Shown: positions 1-9,843 of the stretch, piece after piece
Position numbering within the stretch: position 1 is the stretch's first letter
Layout: each line of letters opens with the position of its first letter
Source of the DNA: Pseudolabrys sp. Root1462
GTDB taxonomy: Bacteria > Pseudomonadota > Alphaproteobacteria > Rhizobiales > Xanthobacteraceae
DNA length: 64,000 nucleotides
Direction of reading: 5' to 3'
Assembly: GCF_001426945.1 (NCBI RefSeq)
Contig: NZ_LMFS01000001.1
Coordinates: 2,660,609-2,724,608, forward strand
Notes under the pieces: model-generated
Told to the model about the DNA's origin: nothing
Seen by the model: only the letters and a program-made list of their open reading frames with translations
Database searches by the model: none
Translations under genes and position numbers: made by a program

Positions 1-671
1 CGCTCGCCGAGATCGCCGGCCATGATGCTGCGGCTGGTCTCGGTCATGGCATCGACGCGGCGCAATACGCGCCGGGTGACGAACAGTCCGCCGCCAAGGC
101 CGAGCACAATGACGAGCGCCACCGACCAGCGGCCGGCCGAGAGCACGATGTCGTAGAGCCGCTCGCGCTCCTCCAGATCGCGGCCGACCAGAATGCGGAA
201 GCCGCCCGGCAACTGAAAGACGCGCACCAGCGCATTGTGAATCGGCTGGTTCGCGCCTTCGGTCTCATCGAGCCGGCGATACGGCGTTTCGATCCAGCCG
301 TTGCTTTCCAGGATGCCCGGCGGCAATGCGGTCACGTTGCCGGAGAGCGTGTCGCCGTTGAAGGTCGTCACCAGGTAAAGGCTGGAGCCCGGCCGACGGG
401 CTCGGGCGTCAACGGTGAGGACCAGCCGGCGAATGCCGCCGAGCCGGTATTGCTCGGACAGGCCGGTGATTTCGGCGTTGACGGTGTCGGTGATCTGCTC
501 GGTGATCAAGCGGCGGGTGTTGAGTGCGAAATAGCCAAGCAGCGCCACCGCGAACAGCGCGAACACGGTCAGGTAAACCAGCGTCAGCTTGAAGGTCGTG
601 GTGCGGAACAGCTTGCCGAGCGCGCTCAAGGAGCGCGAGGCCTTCTCGTTCACCGGGGGCGCCTGATTCAT
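1..671 (-). CDS. Sensor histidine kinase, N-terminal part (cut by the window edge)
   Basis: Open reading frame running off the left edge; ATG at 671. The visible ~223 residues read as a short cytoplasmic tail, a first membrane helix (about residues 28-50, TLVYLTVFALFAVALLGYF), a periplasmic sensing region of roughly 120 residues, a second helix (about 178-197, SVALVIVLGLGGGLFV) and the start of a HAMP linker (TRRVLRRVDAMT). The catalytic half lies outside the window. It begins 57 bases after the response regulator stop on the same strand, so the two form a two-component system downstream of degP. The signal sensed cannot be read from the sequence. Confidence 0.85.
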   Translation of the reverse strand, partial: MNQAPPVNEKASRSLSALGKLFRTTTFKLTLVYLTVFALFAVALLGYFALNTRRLITEQITDTVNAEITGLSEQYRLGGIRRLVLTVDARARRPGSSLYLVTTFNGDTLSGNVTALPPGILESNGWIETPYRRLDETEGANQPIHNALVRVFQLPGGFRILVGRDLEERERLYDIVLSAGRWSVALVIVLGLGGGLFVTRRVLRRVDAMTETSRSIMAGDLGE

Positions 672-728
672 GGAACTATCTTAGACGAGGCCGTTTCGGC
701 CCCCTAGCAGCAAGTCATCGGACCTGGC

Positions 729-1409
729 CTAGCGCGCGCCGTCGCGGATCATGTAGCCGGCGCCGCGCACCGTATGCAGCAGCGGCTGGGCAAAGCCCTT
801 GTCGATCTTGGAGCGCAGGCGGGAAATATGCACGTCGATGACGTTGGTCTGCGGGTCGAAGTGATAGTCCCAGACGTTCTCGAGCAGCATCGTGCGGGTC
901 ACGACCTGCCCAGCGTGCTTCATCAGATATTCGAGCAGCCGGAATTCCCGCGGTTGCAGGGTGATCTCCTCCTCGCCGCGACGCACCATGTGCGACAGCC
1001 GATCGAGTTGCAGATCGCCGACCCGCAGTTCAGTCTCCTCATTGCGGCCGCCGCGGCGGCGCGACAGCACCTCGACGCGGGCCAGCAGTTCGGAGAAGGA
1101 ATATGGCTTGGGCAGGTAATCGTCGCCGCCGGCGCGCAGACCCTTCACCCGGTCGTCGACCTGGCCGAGCGCGGACAGGATCAGCGCGGGCGTCTCGATG
1201 CGCTTCTTGCGGAGTTCGCCGATGACCGAGAGGCCATCGCGTTTGGGCAACATGCGGTCGACGATGAGCACGTCATATTGGCCGTCCAGCGCCAGGGCGA
1301 GGCCATCCTCGCCGTCGGTGGCCGCGTCGGCGACGTGGCCGACCTCGCGAAAGGCCTTCACCAGATAGTCGGCGGCATCCCGATCGTCTTCGATAATCAG
1401 AAGGCGCAT
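729..1409 (-). CDS. OmpR/PhoB-family response regulator
   Basis: 226-residue regulator with an N-terminal receiver domain and a C-terminal winged-helix DNA-binding domain. The receiver shows the acidic pair (MRLLIIEDD), the phosphoacceptor Asp in DVLIVDRMLPKRDG, and the conserved Lys in DDYLPKPYS. The effector carries the typical LQPREFRLLEYLMKHAGQ and HISRLRSKID segments. A start at 1496 is possible, but the ATG at 1409 places the receiver directly at the N terminus as in the family. The partner kinase follows 57 bases downstream. It lies beyond degP on the same strand, and its regulon is unknown. Confidence 0.9.
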   Translation of the reverse strand: MRLLIIEDDRDAADYLVKAFREVGHVADAATDGEDGLALALDGQYDVLIVDRMLPKRDGLSVIGELRKKRIETPALILSALGQVDDRVKGLRAGGDDYLPKPYSFSELLARVEVLSRRRGGRNEETELRVGDLQLDRLSHMVRRGEEEITLQPREFRLLEYLMKHAGQVVTRTMLLENVWDYHFDPQTNVIDVHISRLRSKIDKGFAQPLLHTVRGAGYMIRDGAR

Positions 1410-1807
1410 GGTCACCCGGTCTGGCTGCGCCTCGGCGTTCCGGCCGAGGTCGCTTTCATTATAGCTGATGTCAGAACTCGGCATGGTTGTCACCAATTCC
1501 GGGCGATTCGGCGGCCACCCCTCGGTCCGGGCCGCTTGCAGGCCTCCTCAATTCGGCGCCCCTGTGAAGGTTGGCGGCGCGATATGCCCCGAATGTCGTA
1601 CGCGAGGGGGTGGCAGGCGAACCCGCCACCCCCTCAACGACCCCACCCCAGCGGGGGCGACGGTTGCCAGGGTGAAGTCCGGATGCCGAAACGCCGTTTC
1701 GGCGTTTGGCAGAGAGAGGCGGGACGGGCTCTCGCCCGTCCCGTTGAGGGTGTGCCGCCAGTGGGGGCGACGGTTACCAGCGGCACATCCCCAAACTTGT
1801 CGTCCGA
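1410..1807. repeat. Intergenic hairpins and direct repeats between degP and the response regulator
   Basis: No convincing gene. Three hairpins are visible: 11-bp arms GAGGGGGTGGC at 1604-1614 and 1625-1635, 9-bp arms GCCGAAACG at 1685-1693 and 1695-1703, and 9-bp arms GGGACGGGC at 1721-1729 and 1734-1742. A near-identical 20-bp direct repeat (GGGGGCGACGGTT core) lies at 1651-1670 and 1761-1780; the second copy sits in the loop of a wider TGTGCCGC/GCGGCACA hairpin (1751-1787). Lying just downstream of the degP stop, the block may end or stabilise degP mRNA. No U-run follows, so it is not a classic intrinsic terminator. Confidence 0.6.
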
Positions 1808-3355
1808 TCAGCCGTTGCCGACCGGCAGCGCCACGAAGCGGCTGTTGTCGCCCTTCTTGACGCGCATCAGAACCGTGCGCTTGCCGGCGGATTTGACTGA
1901 AGCGATCGCCTTGCGGACATCGCTCGGCGTCTCGACCTTCTTGCCGGCAACCTCGAGGATGACGTCGCCAGTGGCGAAGCCGTGTTCGGCGGCAGAACCC
2001 GAACCATCGACCGCGGTGACGACGACGCCGTCGGCGCCCGCACCCGCCACCCGCGCCGCCGGAGCCAGCGTCAGGCCAAGCTTGCCCATGTCGACGCCGT
2101 TGCCGGTGTCGTTATCGCTGGCGTCGGCCTGCTGACTGTTCGGCAACTGGCCGAGCGTCAGCGAAACCGTCTTCTCCGAGCCGTTCTGCAGCACGGACAG
2201 CTTCACTTCCTGCTTCGGCTGCATCGCGCCGATCTTCTTGGCGAGGTCGCGGGCATCTTTGACCTCTTCGCCGTTCACGGCGGTGATCACGTCACCGGCC
2301 TTGATGCCGGCCTTCTGCGCCGGGCCGCCATCCTGCGGTTCGGCGACGAGCGCGCCTTGCGTCTTCTTCAGACCGAGCGAGTCGGCGATGTCCTTGGTCA
2401 CCGGCTGGATCTGCACGCCGATCCATCCACGCGTCACCGAACCATGCTCCTTGAGCTGGGCGATAACGGTCTTCACGGTGTCAGCCGGGATATCGAACGC
2501 GATGCCGACCGAACCACCCGACGGCGAGTAGATCGCGGTGTTGACGCCGATCACATTGCCTTCGGTGTCGAAGCTCGGGCCACCGGAGTTGCCCTTGTTC
2601 ACTGGCGCGTCGATCTGGATGAAGTCGTCATAGGCGCTGGCGCCGATGTCGCGGCCGCGGGCAGAGACGATGCCGGCAGTCACAGTGCCGCCAAGACCGA
2701 AGGGGTTCCCGACCGCCAGCACCCAGTCGCCGATGCGCGGCGCTTTGTCGGCGAGCTTCACGAACGGGAACGAGGCGCCATCGACTTTGATCAACGCCAG
2801 ATCGGTCCGCGGATCGGTACCGATCACCTTTGCCTTGTAGGTCTTGCCGTCGTCGGTCTTGACCTCGACACTCTCGGCCTTTTCGACGACGTGATTGTTG
2901 GTGACGGCATAACCGTCGGCGGAAATGAAGAAGCCCGAGCCCTGGCCGGTGATGATGTTATGGCCACCGCCATTGCCGCCGCGCTGGCCCGGCATGCCGC
3001 CCTCGGGCATGCCGAAGCGGCGGAAGAACTCACGCAGGCCGGGCGGCACGTTTTCCATGTCGGCGCCGAGGCCCGTGGTCGCCGGGCCGCCGTCGACCTT
3101 GACGCGGACCGAGATCACCGCCGGCTTCACCTTCTCGACGATATCGGCAAAGCCGACCGGGGCCGGCAGCGTACGCGCCTGCTCGGTCAGATTCTGGGCT
3201 TGGGCGGTCGGGTAATGCAGCGGAATGTTGAATTCAGGAGCGGCGACGAAAGCGGCGGCGCCGAGACCGGCAACCGTGGTGGCGAGCAGCGCGATGCGGC
3301 GAACCGACAACACGCCGGACTTCTTGGGGGATTGAGGAGCGGGAGTGACGCTCAT
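1808..3355 (-). CDS. degP: Do-family periplasmic serine protease DegP/HtrA
   Basis: 515-residue periplasmic protease/chaperone that degrades misfolded envelope proteins. A hydrophobic N-terminal segment (about 19-40) acts as signal or anchor. The trypsin-like domain has the full triad: His155 (NNHVVE), Asp185 (TDLALIK) and Ser257 (GNSGGP). Two PDZ domains follow (about 300-390 and 420-510). A Gly-rich insert (GQRGGNGGGHN) lies in the LA-loop region. The ATG is preceded by GGAGA. Position directly after ccmIEFH is the usual rhizobial arrangement (cycHJKL-degP), separated here by a 162-base intergenic region with room for its own promoter. Confidence 0.97.
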   Translation of the reverse strand: MSVTPAPQSPKKSGVLSVRRIALLATTVAGLGAAAFVAAPEFNIPLHYPTAQAQNLTEQARTLPAPVGFADIVEKVKPAVISVRVKVDGGPATTGLGADMENVPPGLREFFRRFGMPEGGMPGQRGGNGGGHNIITGQGSGFFISADGYAVTNNHVVEKAESVEVKTDDGKTYKAKVIGTDPRTDLALIKVDGASFPFVKLADKAPRIGDWVLAVGNPFGLGGTVTAGIVSARGRDIGASAYDDFIQIDAPVNKGNSGGPSFDTEGNVIGVNTAIYSPSGGSVGIAFDIPADTVKTVIAQLKEHGSVTRGWIGVQIQPVTKDIADSLGLKKTQGALVAEPQDGGPAQKAGIKAGDVITAVNGEEVKDARDLAKKIGAMQPKQEVKLSVLQNGSEKTVSLTLGQLPNSQQADASDNDTGNGVDMGKLGLTLAPAARVAGAGADGVVVTAVDGSGSAAEHGFATGDVILEVAGKKVETPSDVRKAIASVKSAGKRTVLMRVKKGDNSRFVALPVGNG

Positions 3356-3517
3356 CGGGACTCTCCATCATCTAAGCGGTGAGGCGCGAAAGCGCGCCGT
3401 TCTGTTAACGCGAAGATGGAGGTTCGCGCCTTACAGCGTCCTGACGGCGGGATTAATTATCGGTAATGGGGAAAAGTAATTCGCTATGAAATTCAGCGCG
3501 TTACAGAAAGCGGGAGT

Positions 3518-3991
3518 TCAGCCCTGTGAATCCGGATGAACGAGGCCATCGAGGCGGCGCCGTTCCTCGGCACTGAGCCCCTCAGATTCCAGGGCGAGCG
3601 AGCGGCGCCGGCGCGCCATCACGACGAGCGCGCCGATTCCGATGATCAGCACCAGCGGCGACAGGCCCCACAACAGAAGCGTGGACGGCTCGACCGGCGG
3701 TTTGAGCAGAACGAAATTGCCGTAGCGAGCGACGAGAAAATCCAGCACCTGCTTGTCGCTGTCGCCCTTCTCCAGGCGCTCGCGCACCAGCAATCGCAAA
3801 TCACGCGCCAGCGGCGCGTCGGAATCGTCGATCGATTGGTTCTGACAAACCATGCAGCGCAATTCCTGCGACAGCACGCGCGCACGAGCTTCCAGCGCAG
3901 GGTCTTTGAGGATTTCGTCGGGCTTCACGGCAAGCGCCGCGCCGGGCAACAGCAGCGATGACACCAACGCGACGATGAGGAGGCGCCGCAT
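3518..3991 (-). CDS. ccmH: Cytochrome c-type biogenesis protein CcmH (CycL)
   Basis: 157-residue membrane-anchored thiol oxidoreductase of System I cytochrome c maturation, which keeps apocytochrome CXXCH cysteines reduced for haem ligation. It has a signal peptide (1-21), the redox motif Cys46-Met-Val-Cys49 (LRCMVCQNQS) and one membrane helix near 100-125, with a short cytoplasmic tail. Length and layout match the CcmH/CycL family. It is the last gene of the ccmI-ccmE-ccmF-ccmH unit, five bases after the ccmF stop. Confidence 0.97.
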   Translation of the reverse strand: MRRLLIVALVSSLLLPGAALAVKPDEILKDPALEARARVLSQELRCMVCQNQSIDDSDAPLARDLRLLVRERLEKGDSDKQVLDFLVARYGNFVLLKPPVEPSTLLLWGLSPLVLIIGIGALVVMARRRRSLALESEGLSAEERRRLDGLVHPDSQG

Positions 3992-3996
3992 CCGTC

Positions 3997-5976
3997 CTAC
4001 TCCGCCGGTTGCAGGGCGGGCTTGGCCGCCGGTTTGGGCGCGCCGACGCGCAGGCGGCGGTCGGACAGCGACAGCGCGCCGCCGAATGCCATCACCACGG
4101 CGCCGAGCCAGATCAGCAGCACCAGCGGCTTGTAATAAAAACGGATCGCCGCCGAACCATCGCCATTGACGTCGCCGAGCGAGAGATAGAGCTGGCTGGC
4201 GCCTTGCGACAGCAGCGCGGCTTCAGTAGTCGTCATGCCGCGGGCGCCGAAGGTGCGCTTCGACGGCTCCATGATGCCGACGACCTCGCCGCCTTGCCGC
4301 AGCGTGAATTTTCCGGCGAGAACGCGGAAGTTCGGCCCGGCGCGCTGCACCATGCCGTCGAAGGTCAGCGCGTAGCCGGAGAGCGTGACGGTCTGCCCCT
4401 CTTTCAACGCGACGATGCGTTCGGTGCCCCAGGTCGAGGCACAGGTGATGCCGATCAGCGTCAATGCCACGCCGGCGTGAGCGATGGCGGTACCCCAGGC
4501 TGAGCGCGGCAGGCCCAGTGCGCGCGACCAGGACGTCGCCAGCGGCGCGCGGAACAGGGCGATGCGCTCGGCCAGATCGATCAGCGCGCCGACAATGACG
4601 AAGAAAGCAAGGCCGATGCCGAACGGCGCCAGCACGTGCTCGACGCCCGCGGCCGCGAATGTGATGGCAATTGCGACGATGCCGGCGGCGAAAGCCACCA
4701 TCAGCCGCTGCGCCACGCCGAGCAGGTTGCCCCGCTTCCAGGCCAGCAGGCCGCCGAACGGCATGGCGATCATCAGCGGAATGAACAGCGGCGCGAAGGT
4801 GAGATTGAAGAACGGCGCGCCGACCGAAATCTTCTCGCCGTTCAATGCCTCGAGCGCCAGCGGATAAAGCGTACCGACGAACACGGTCAGGCAGGCCGTG
4901 GTCAGGAACAGATTATTGAAGACCAGCGCGCCTTCGCGCGACACTGGGGCGAATAGTCCGCCCTGGCGCAGCAGCGGCGCGCGCCACGCGAACAGCGACA
5001 GACCGCCGCCGATGAACAGCACCAGAATGCCGAGGATGAAGACGCCGCGCCGCGGATCTTCGGCGAACGAATGCACGGAGGTGAGCACGCCGGAGCGCAC
5101 CAGGAAGGTACCGATCAGCGACAGCGAAAAGGCGAGGATCGCGAGCAGGATCGTCCAGACCTTCAGCGCATTGCGCTTTTCCATCACCACCGCGGAATGC
5201 AACAGCGCCGTACCGGCGAGCCACGGCATCAGCGAGGCGTTTTCCACCGGGTCCCAGAACCAGAAGCCGCCCCAGCCGAGTTCGTAATAGGCCCAGTACG
5301 AGCCCATGGCGATGCCGACGGTCAGGAACATCCAGGCGGCCAAGGTCCACGGCCGAACCCAGCGCGCCCAGGCGGCATCGATACGGCCCTCGATCAGCGC
5401 GGCGATGGCAAACGAGAACGCGATCGAGAAGCCGACATAGCCGAGATATAAGAGCGGCGGATGGATGGCGAGGCCGGGGTCCTGCAGGATCGGGTTAAGG
5501 TCGCGGCCTTCGAGTGGCGGCTGCGCGAGCCGCAGAAACGGGTTCGATGTGAGCAAGATGAAGAAATAAAACGAACAAGCGATCCAGCCCTGTACCGCCA
5601 GGACATTGGCCTTCAGCGTCACCGGCAGATTGTTGCCGAACACCGCGACCGAGGCGCCGAACAAGGCCAGGATCAGCACCCACAGCAGCATCGAGCCTTC
5701 GTGATTGCCCCAGACACTGGTGAATTTGTAGATCAACGGCATCATCGAGTGCGAATTCTCGAACACATTGGCGACCGAGAAATCCGACGTCACGTAACAG
5801 GCCGTCAGCGCCGCGAACGAACCGGCGACGAAAATGAACTGCATCACCGCCGTCGAACTGGCGAGCTGCATCAACGACGCGTCACGCCTGATCGACCCAT
5901 ACAGCGGCACCGTCGCCTGAATGAGCGCGAGCCCGAGCGCGAGCACCAAGGCGTAATGGCCGATTTCCGGAATCAT
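3997..5976 (-). CDS. ccmF: Haem lyase subunit CcmF (CycK)
   Basis: 659-residue polytopic membrane protein, the core of the haem lyase that transfers haem from CcmE to apocytochrome c. The signature WWD-type haem-handling segment is present ([19 protein letters not shown]), together with many hydrophobic helices and a large periplasmic region near the C terminus before the last helix. Family-typical length, no interruption. Its start overlaps the ccmE stop by four bases (5973-5976), implying translational coupling. Confidence 0.97.
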   Translation of the reverse strand: MIPEIGHYALVLALGLALIQATVPLYGSIRRDASLMQLASSTAVMQFIFVAGSFAALTACYVTSDFSVANVFENSHSMMPLIYKFTSVWGNHEGSMLLWVLILALFGASVAVFGNNLPVTLKANVLAVQGWIACSFYFFILLTSNPFLRLAQPPLEGRDLNPILQDPGLAIHPPLLYLGYVGFSIAFSFAIAALIEGRIDAAWARWVRPWTLAAWMFLTVGIAMGSYWAYYELGWGGFWFWDPVENASLMPWLAGTALLHSAVVMEKRNALKVWTILLAILAFSLSLIGTFLVRSGVLTSVHSFAEDPRRGVFILGILVLFIGGGLSLFAWRAPLLRQGGLFAPVSREGALVFNNLFLTTACLTVFVGTLYPLALEALNGEKISVGAPFFNLTFAPLFIPLMIAMPFGGLLAWKRGNLLGVAQRLMVAFAAGIVAIAITFAAAGVEHVLAPFGIGLAFFVIVGALIDLAERIALFRAPLATSWSRALGLPRSAWGTAIAHAGVALTLIGITCASTWGTERIVALKEGQTVTLSGYALTFDGMVQRAGPNFRVLAGKFTLRQGGEVVGIMEPSKRTFGARGMTTTEAALLSQGASQLYLSLGDVNGDGSAAIRFYYKPLVLLIWLGAVVMAFGGALSLSDRRLRVGAPKPAAKPALQPAE

Positions 5977-6446
5977 GGCTTCTTCCCGACCACGTGGGCA
6001 TCGGCGTTCATTTCGCCTTCCTGCCAGCGTCCGCTCTTCTTCAAGGCGTCCACCACTTCTCGCGGCATATAGCGCTCGTCATGCTTGGCAAGCACCGTGT
6101 CCGCGGCGAGCAGTCCGCCCGCTTCGAGCTTGCCCTCGGCGACGACGCCCTGCCCTTCGCGGAACAGATCCGGCACGATGCCCTGATAGCGCACGCTGAC
6201 CTCATGCGCGCCGTCGGTCACCTTGAAAGACACCTGCAGATTGTCGCCCTTCTTCAGGCTGCCCGGTTCGACCAGGCCGCCGATGCGAATGCGCGTGCCG
6301 GGCGCGAGTTGCTTCTCAACCACGTCGGTCGGCGAATTGAAGAAGACGATGGAATCCTTGAGGGCGAATAGCACCAGCGCCGCCGCAACGCCAAGCACCG
6401 CAAGGCTGCCGCCAATGAGCGTGAGGCGTCGCTGCTTGCGGGTCAT
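5973..6446 (-). CDS. ccmE: Periplasmic haem chaperone CcmE (CycJ)
   Basis: 157-residue membrane-tethered haem chaperone. It binds haem covalently in the periplasm and hands it to CcmF/CcmH. One N-terminal membrane helix (about 9-29) precedes an OB-fold. The covalent haem-binding His122 and nearby Tyr126 are present in AKHDERYMP (HxxxY motif). Start and stop both overlap the neighbouring ccm genes by four bases. Confidence 0.97.
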   Translation of the reverse strand: MTRKQRRLTLIGGSLAVLGVAAALVLFALKDSIVFFNSPTDVVEKQLAPGTRIRIGGLVEPGSLKKGDNLQVSFKVTDGAHEVSVRYQGIVPDLFREGQGVVAEGKLEAGGLLAADTVLAKHDERYMPREVVDALKKSGRWQEGEMNADAHVVGKKP

Positions 6447-7600
6447 CCCTGTAATCCCAAGCTTTTGATCATGTCGTCGATCTGTCGCAATTTGCCAGGA
6501 TCGGTGGCCAGCGCCTTACGGGCGTCGTCTGCCGCGCTCTTCGCCTTGTCGCGCTCTCCCAGGACCATATAGGCGCGCAGCAGACGCTGCCAACCAGCGA
6601 GATCATCGCCGTTTTCCTTCAGGCGGTCGGCAAGGCGCGCCACCATGCCGCGGATCATGTCGCCGCGGTCCTTTTCGCTCATCTGCCCGGCGGCGGAAAC
6701 ATCGGCCGCGCTCGGGCCCGGCTGCTCCGTCGACGGCGCCGATGGTGCCGCGGCAGTCGCCGGCGGCGTACCGCCGACGCGGGTCAGCGCTTCGCGCACC
6801 ACCGGCACCCAGGGCGCATCGGTCGGCGCATCTCTCAACATCGTCGTAAAGATCGCTGCGGCCTTGTGACGATCGCCGTCCTGCTCGGCGGCGATGCCGA
6901 TGAAGAACAGAGCCTTGATGTTCTTGGGATCGAGCGCGATGGCGCGTTCGAACGCGGCTTTGGCGTCGACGGTCACCACGCCATTGCCCTGCGCGGCCAG
7001 CGCTTCGCCGAGATCGGATTGACGCTCGGAGCTTTCCCCGGCGAGCGCGATCACCTTGCGCCGCGCATTGACGGCGTCGGCAAAGCGCCCCATGCGCAGA
7101 TAGACCGGCGCAATGACTTCGTAGCCACGCGCGTCGTTCGGATTACGCTCGAGGTGAGACTCAACCTGCGCCACCAGTGTTTGGATGGAGCGGTCCTGCT
7201 GCACCGAGGCCATGCGCGCCGCCAGTGGCTGGCCCGGCAGTTGCGGCGACCCGAGAACCATGTACAGCGCGCTCGCGCCGATCGGTAACAGGATGAGACC
7301 GACCAGTGCGGCGATCCGGCGCCGCCAGGGCGCGGCGGTATCCGCGGTGGGCGCAGCCCCTTGCCGAGTTTCCGCCGCGTCAGCCGCCGCGATCAGCCGA
7401 CGCGAGACTTCGATCTTGGCCGCCTCGGCCTCGGCTTCGCCGATCCGGCCCTCGGCGCGGTCGCGGACGATTTCGTCGAGTTGATCGCGGTAGACCGCGA
7501 TGTCGCTGCCGCCAGCGGCAGCCTTGCGCCGGCCCAGCGGCCACAGCACGGCGAAAATAGCCGCCGCCGTCATCAGCGCAAATGCAAGCCAAAGGCTCAT
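6443..7600 (-). CDS. ccmI: c-type cytochrome biogenesis protein CcmI (CycH)
   Basis: 385-residue protein that chaperones apocytochrome c to the CcmF/H haem lyase. Two N-terminal membrane helices ([20 protein letters not shown], and a second around 100-120) flank a cytoplasmic coiled segment. The periplasmic C-terminal part contains TPR-type repeats (for example [31 protein letters not shown]). The ATG at 7600 is chosen because the family starts with the first membrane helix; an upstream in-frame start at 7645 adds 15 atypical residues. First gene of the ccm unit. Confidence 0.93.
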   Translation of the reverse strand: MSLWLAFALMTAAAIFAVLWPLGRRKAAAGGSDIAVYRDQLDEIVRDRAEGRIGEAEAEAAKIEVSRRLIAAADAAETRQGAAPTADTAAPWRRRIAALVGLILLPIGASALYMVLGSPQLPGQPLAARMASVQQDRSIQTLVAQVESHLERNPNDARGYEVIAPVYLRMGRFADAVNARRKVIALAGESSERQSDLGEALAAQGNGVVTVDAKAAFERAIALDPKNIKALFFIGIAAEQDGDRHKAAAIFTTMLRDAPTDAPWVPVVREALTRVGGTPPATAAAPSAPSTEQPGPSAADVSAAGQMSEKDRGDMIRGMVARLADRLKENGDDLAGWQRLLRAYMVLGERDKAKSAADDARKALATDPGKLRQIDDMIKSLGLQG

Positions 7601-7718
7601 GGAAGATTGGATCCACCTTGGCGGCCGCGGGGAACCGGGCCACACCGAGGGGATACATCAGCCGCGATGATGGCGGCAATGAGCAAAATCAACCGCCGCG
7701 ACAGCGAAAACGCCGAAA

Positions 7719-9137
7719 TCAGGCGCTCTTGGCCCTCGGTTCCGCGGCTTCGGACACGGCAGCGGCCACCTCGGCGGCCTTGGCGAACTGGGTAGCGTAA
7801 TCCTTGCCGAAAACGATGCCGCTCAGGGAGACCGCGACATCGACCTGCGACTTGCGGAAGCCGCGCTCGGCCGGGCCGGACTGGCGCAAGGCGTCGAGCA
7901 GGCTGTTCATGTTGTTGTCGAGGAATTGCTGCAACTCGGAATAGGTCCGCTGCGTCATTTCATTGATGGCCAGCTCGCTGGCGAAATGACGGCAGGTGCC
8001 GACGAAGGCGACAAGCGCCTCAGTCTCTGCCGCTTCCTGCGGATCGATGCGCAATTGCGGGCTGATATTGGCTGCCGGGCGGATGCGCAGTAGACGGCGG
8101 ACGCGGCCCGGCATCGACTCGATTTCGGCGCGCAGCGTGTCGCCGATCTGTGCGCGCAGCCCCGACAGGGCGCGGCCCCAGGAGCTGTCGATTGGCATAT
8201 CGAGTTCGGTGCGCAAGCCGCGAGCGGAATCGTGGATGGTCTTGAGCAGCGCGCCGGTCGCTATCCCTCGCCCGCTGCGCAGATCGTCGCGCAGTTCGAG
8301 CACCTGACGCTCGAGTTCTGAGAGCACAATGTTGACCGATACACCGTACGGCGTCTCGGCGACGCGCGCCGCCGTATCGCTGCCGGCAGCCTTGACGCCA
8401 AAGCGGATCAATTGCCACGGCGCGGCCAGTCGGCTGCGTACAGTCAGCAGCGAATAGAGGAAGAGTTCCGTGCCCGGTGCGCCGGTCTTTTCGATCAGCG
8501 CCTTGTATTCGTCGAGTTGCTTGCTGGCGAGATTGCCGACCTGCAACGGCAATCGTGCCGCCATCGCGTTCAGGCCGTCGCGCGCTTTAAGCACGCAACG
8601 CAATGTCTCGGCATCTTCCTGGGCCCGCTGGGTGCCGATCTGCGCCATCATGCGCCGGCGCGTCGTTTCGTCGACCGAAGCCGAGCGCAGATTGTCCGCC
8701 AGCGCCACCGCGACGCGGTCCTGGAACGTGCGGACGAGATATTGCGCCTTTTCCTCATCACCGGCCTGCAGGGCGGTGCTGATCATGTCGTCCATCTCGG
8801 CGGAATCGCGCGGCAGGAGATCGCGCCCGATCCATGTCCAAATGGGATCGAGCGATCCGCGCGCGATGCGGCCGGGGTGGCGATGCTGGCCGAGATCGTC
8901 GACGAGGAACGGCTCGAGCGGTTTGAAGAACAACCGCGCGCTATGGCCAATGCGCGGCGGCCCGGACTGCTGTTCGCGGGCGATACGCCTCAGCTCTTGC
9001 AGCACGAGTTCGGAGGCGCCGAGGTCTTCGCCGCGCAACAGGCTACGCTCGAACTCGCGCAGCAGCATCGCGCGCGCCTGCGATGGCAACTCGCGCAAGT
9101 AGCTTTGAAGACGCTCAATTGTGTCGGCGCCCGCCAT
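7719..9137 (-). CDS. Conserved hypothetical protein, 472 aa
   Basis: I do not recognise a named family. The protein is soluble, lacks a signal peptide and membrane helices, and is rich in charged helices. It reads as an all-helical protein with segments such as ELERQVLELRDDLRSG and TQRTYSELQQFLDNN. A perfect CtrA consensus box (9188-9203) lies about 50 bases before the ATG, so it may belong to the cell-cycle regulon. It stands alone between the ccm operon and a lipoprotein gene on the same strand. Function unknown. Confidence 0.75.
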   Translation of the reverse strand: MAGADTIERLQSYLRELPSQARAMLLREFERSLLRGEDLGASELVLQELRRIAREQQSGPPRIGHSARLFFKPLEPFLVDDLGQHRHPGRIARGSLDPIWTWIGRDLLPRDSAEMDDMISTALQAGDEEKAQYLVRTFQDRVAVALADNLRSASVDETTRRRMMAQIGTQRAQEDAETLRCVLKARDGLNAMAARLPLQVGNLASKQLDEYKALIEKTGAPGTELFLYSLLTVRSRLAAPWQLIRFGVKAAGSDTAARVAETPYGVSVNIVLSELERQVLELRDDLRSGRGIATGALLKTIHDSARGLRTELDMPIDSSWGRALSGLRAQIGDTLRAEIESMPGRVRRLLRIRPAANISPQLRIDPQEAAETEALVAFVGTCRHFASELAINEMTQRTYSELQQFLDNNMNSLLDALRQSGPAERGFRKSQVDVAVSLSGIVFGKDYATQFAKAAEVAAAVSEAAEPRAKSA

Positions 9138-9187
9138 CGCCGGCTTTGCCCACCTAGTGAATAAGTGGGTTTGATAGCGCGGGGGCC

Positions 9188-9203
9188 GTTAAGAACCCTT
9201 TAA
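9188..9203 (-). promoter_or_regulatory. CtrA-type binding site (perfect consensus)
   Basis: Read on the minus strand, this is TTAA-AGGGTTC-TTAAC, a full match to the alphaproteobacterial CtrA consensus TTAA-N7-TTAAC. It ends about 50 bases before the ATG of the 472-aa unknown protein (start 9137), a spacing compatible with CtrA activation or repression of that promoter. Confidence 0.6.
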
Positions 9204-9229
9204 GCATGTCGCGCCGGAGCGCGACATGC
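9204..9229. repeat. Perfect stem-loop downstream of the lipoprotein gene
   Basis: 11-bp perfect arms (GCATGTCGCGC) around a four-base loop, starting ten bases past the stop codon of the glycine-zipper lipoprotein gene. It has no U-run, so it is either a weak terminator or an mRNA 3'-end stabiliser. It abuts the CtrA box. Confidence 0.55.
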
Positions 9230-9238
9230 GGACGCCGC

Positions 9239-9730
9239 TCAGGTCAGCGGGGTCCAGGTGCCGTCGGGGTTACGGCAGGCGGTGCCGCGGGCGGTCTGCG
9301 GCTGGCCATCGATATAGATGGTATGGGTGTAGGACCGGCAGTTGTGGCCGCGATCGACATAGGCCGGGCCCGGGACGATCGTGCCGTAACGACCGGAGTC
9401 CGGATTCTTCCAGGTCACCGGCGCCCCCGACGGGCCGCGCTCCAACGCATCCATCTGCGCCGCGTAAGCCCGCTCGCGATCCTGCTCGTCGAGCGAGGCG
9501 CCGATGCGGTTGCCGATCAGGCCGCCGAGCAGACCGCCGACGGCCGCCCCCGCCAGACGGTTGCCGGTGCCGCCGCCGGCGACAGCCGCGCCAAGCAGCG
9601 CACCGCCGCCCGCACCCAGAAGGGTGCCGGTGTTTTCGCGCGGGCCCGGACCCGATCCGTCGGAGCTGCCGGCGCAGCCGGCAAGCGACAGGCCGAGCGC
9701 GGCGCTGGCAATCATCTTCAGTGCGGACAT
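9239..9730 (-). CDS. Glycine-zipper surface-antigen-type outer-membrane lipoprotein
   Basis: 163 residues. A lipoprotein signal (LSLAGC; lipidated Cys19) is followed by a Ser/Gly/Pro linker and a glycine-zipper 2TM region (GAGGGALLGAAVAGG...AVGGLLGGLIGNRIG). The C-terminal domain (WKNPDSGRYGTIVPG ... CRSYTHTIYIDG ... CRNPDGTW) is that of the 17-kDa surface antigen family with two conserved cysteines. Likely outer-membrane anchored; the molecular role of the family is not established. A single gene ahead of the feuPQ-like operon on the same strand. Confidence 0.88.
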   Translation of the reverse strand: MSALKMIASAALGLSLAGCAGSSDGSGPGPRENTGTLLGAGGGALLGAAVAGGGTGNRLAGAAVGGLLGGLIGNRIGASLDEQDRERAYAAQMDALERGPSGAPVTWKNPDSGRYGTIVPGPAYVDRGHNCRSYTHTIYIDGQPQTARGTACRNPDGTWTPLT

Positions 9731-9843
9731 CAGGACCCCCGGTTGGTCGATTAAAACAATGCAAAAGCCGCCGTTCGGCTGGCGGAACTCATATCCTATC
9801 GAAGGGCAACAATTGGGGCAAAAGTCCGACGAATACCCCGGAA

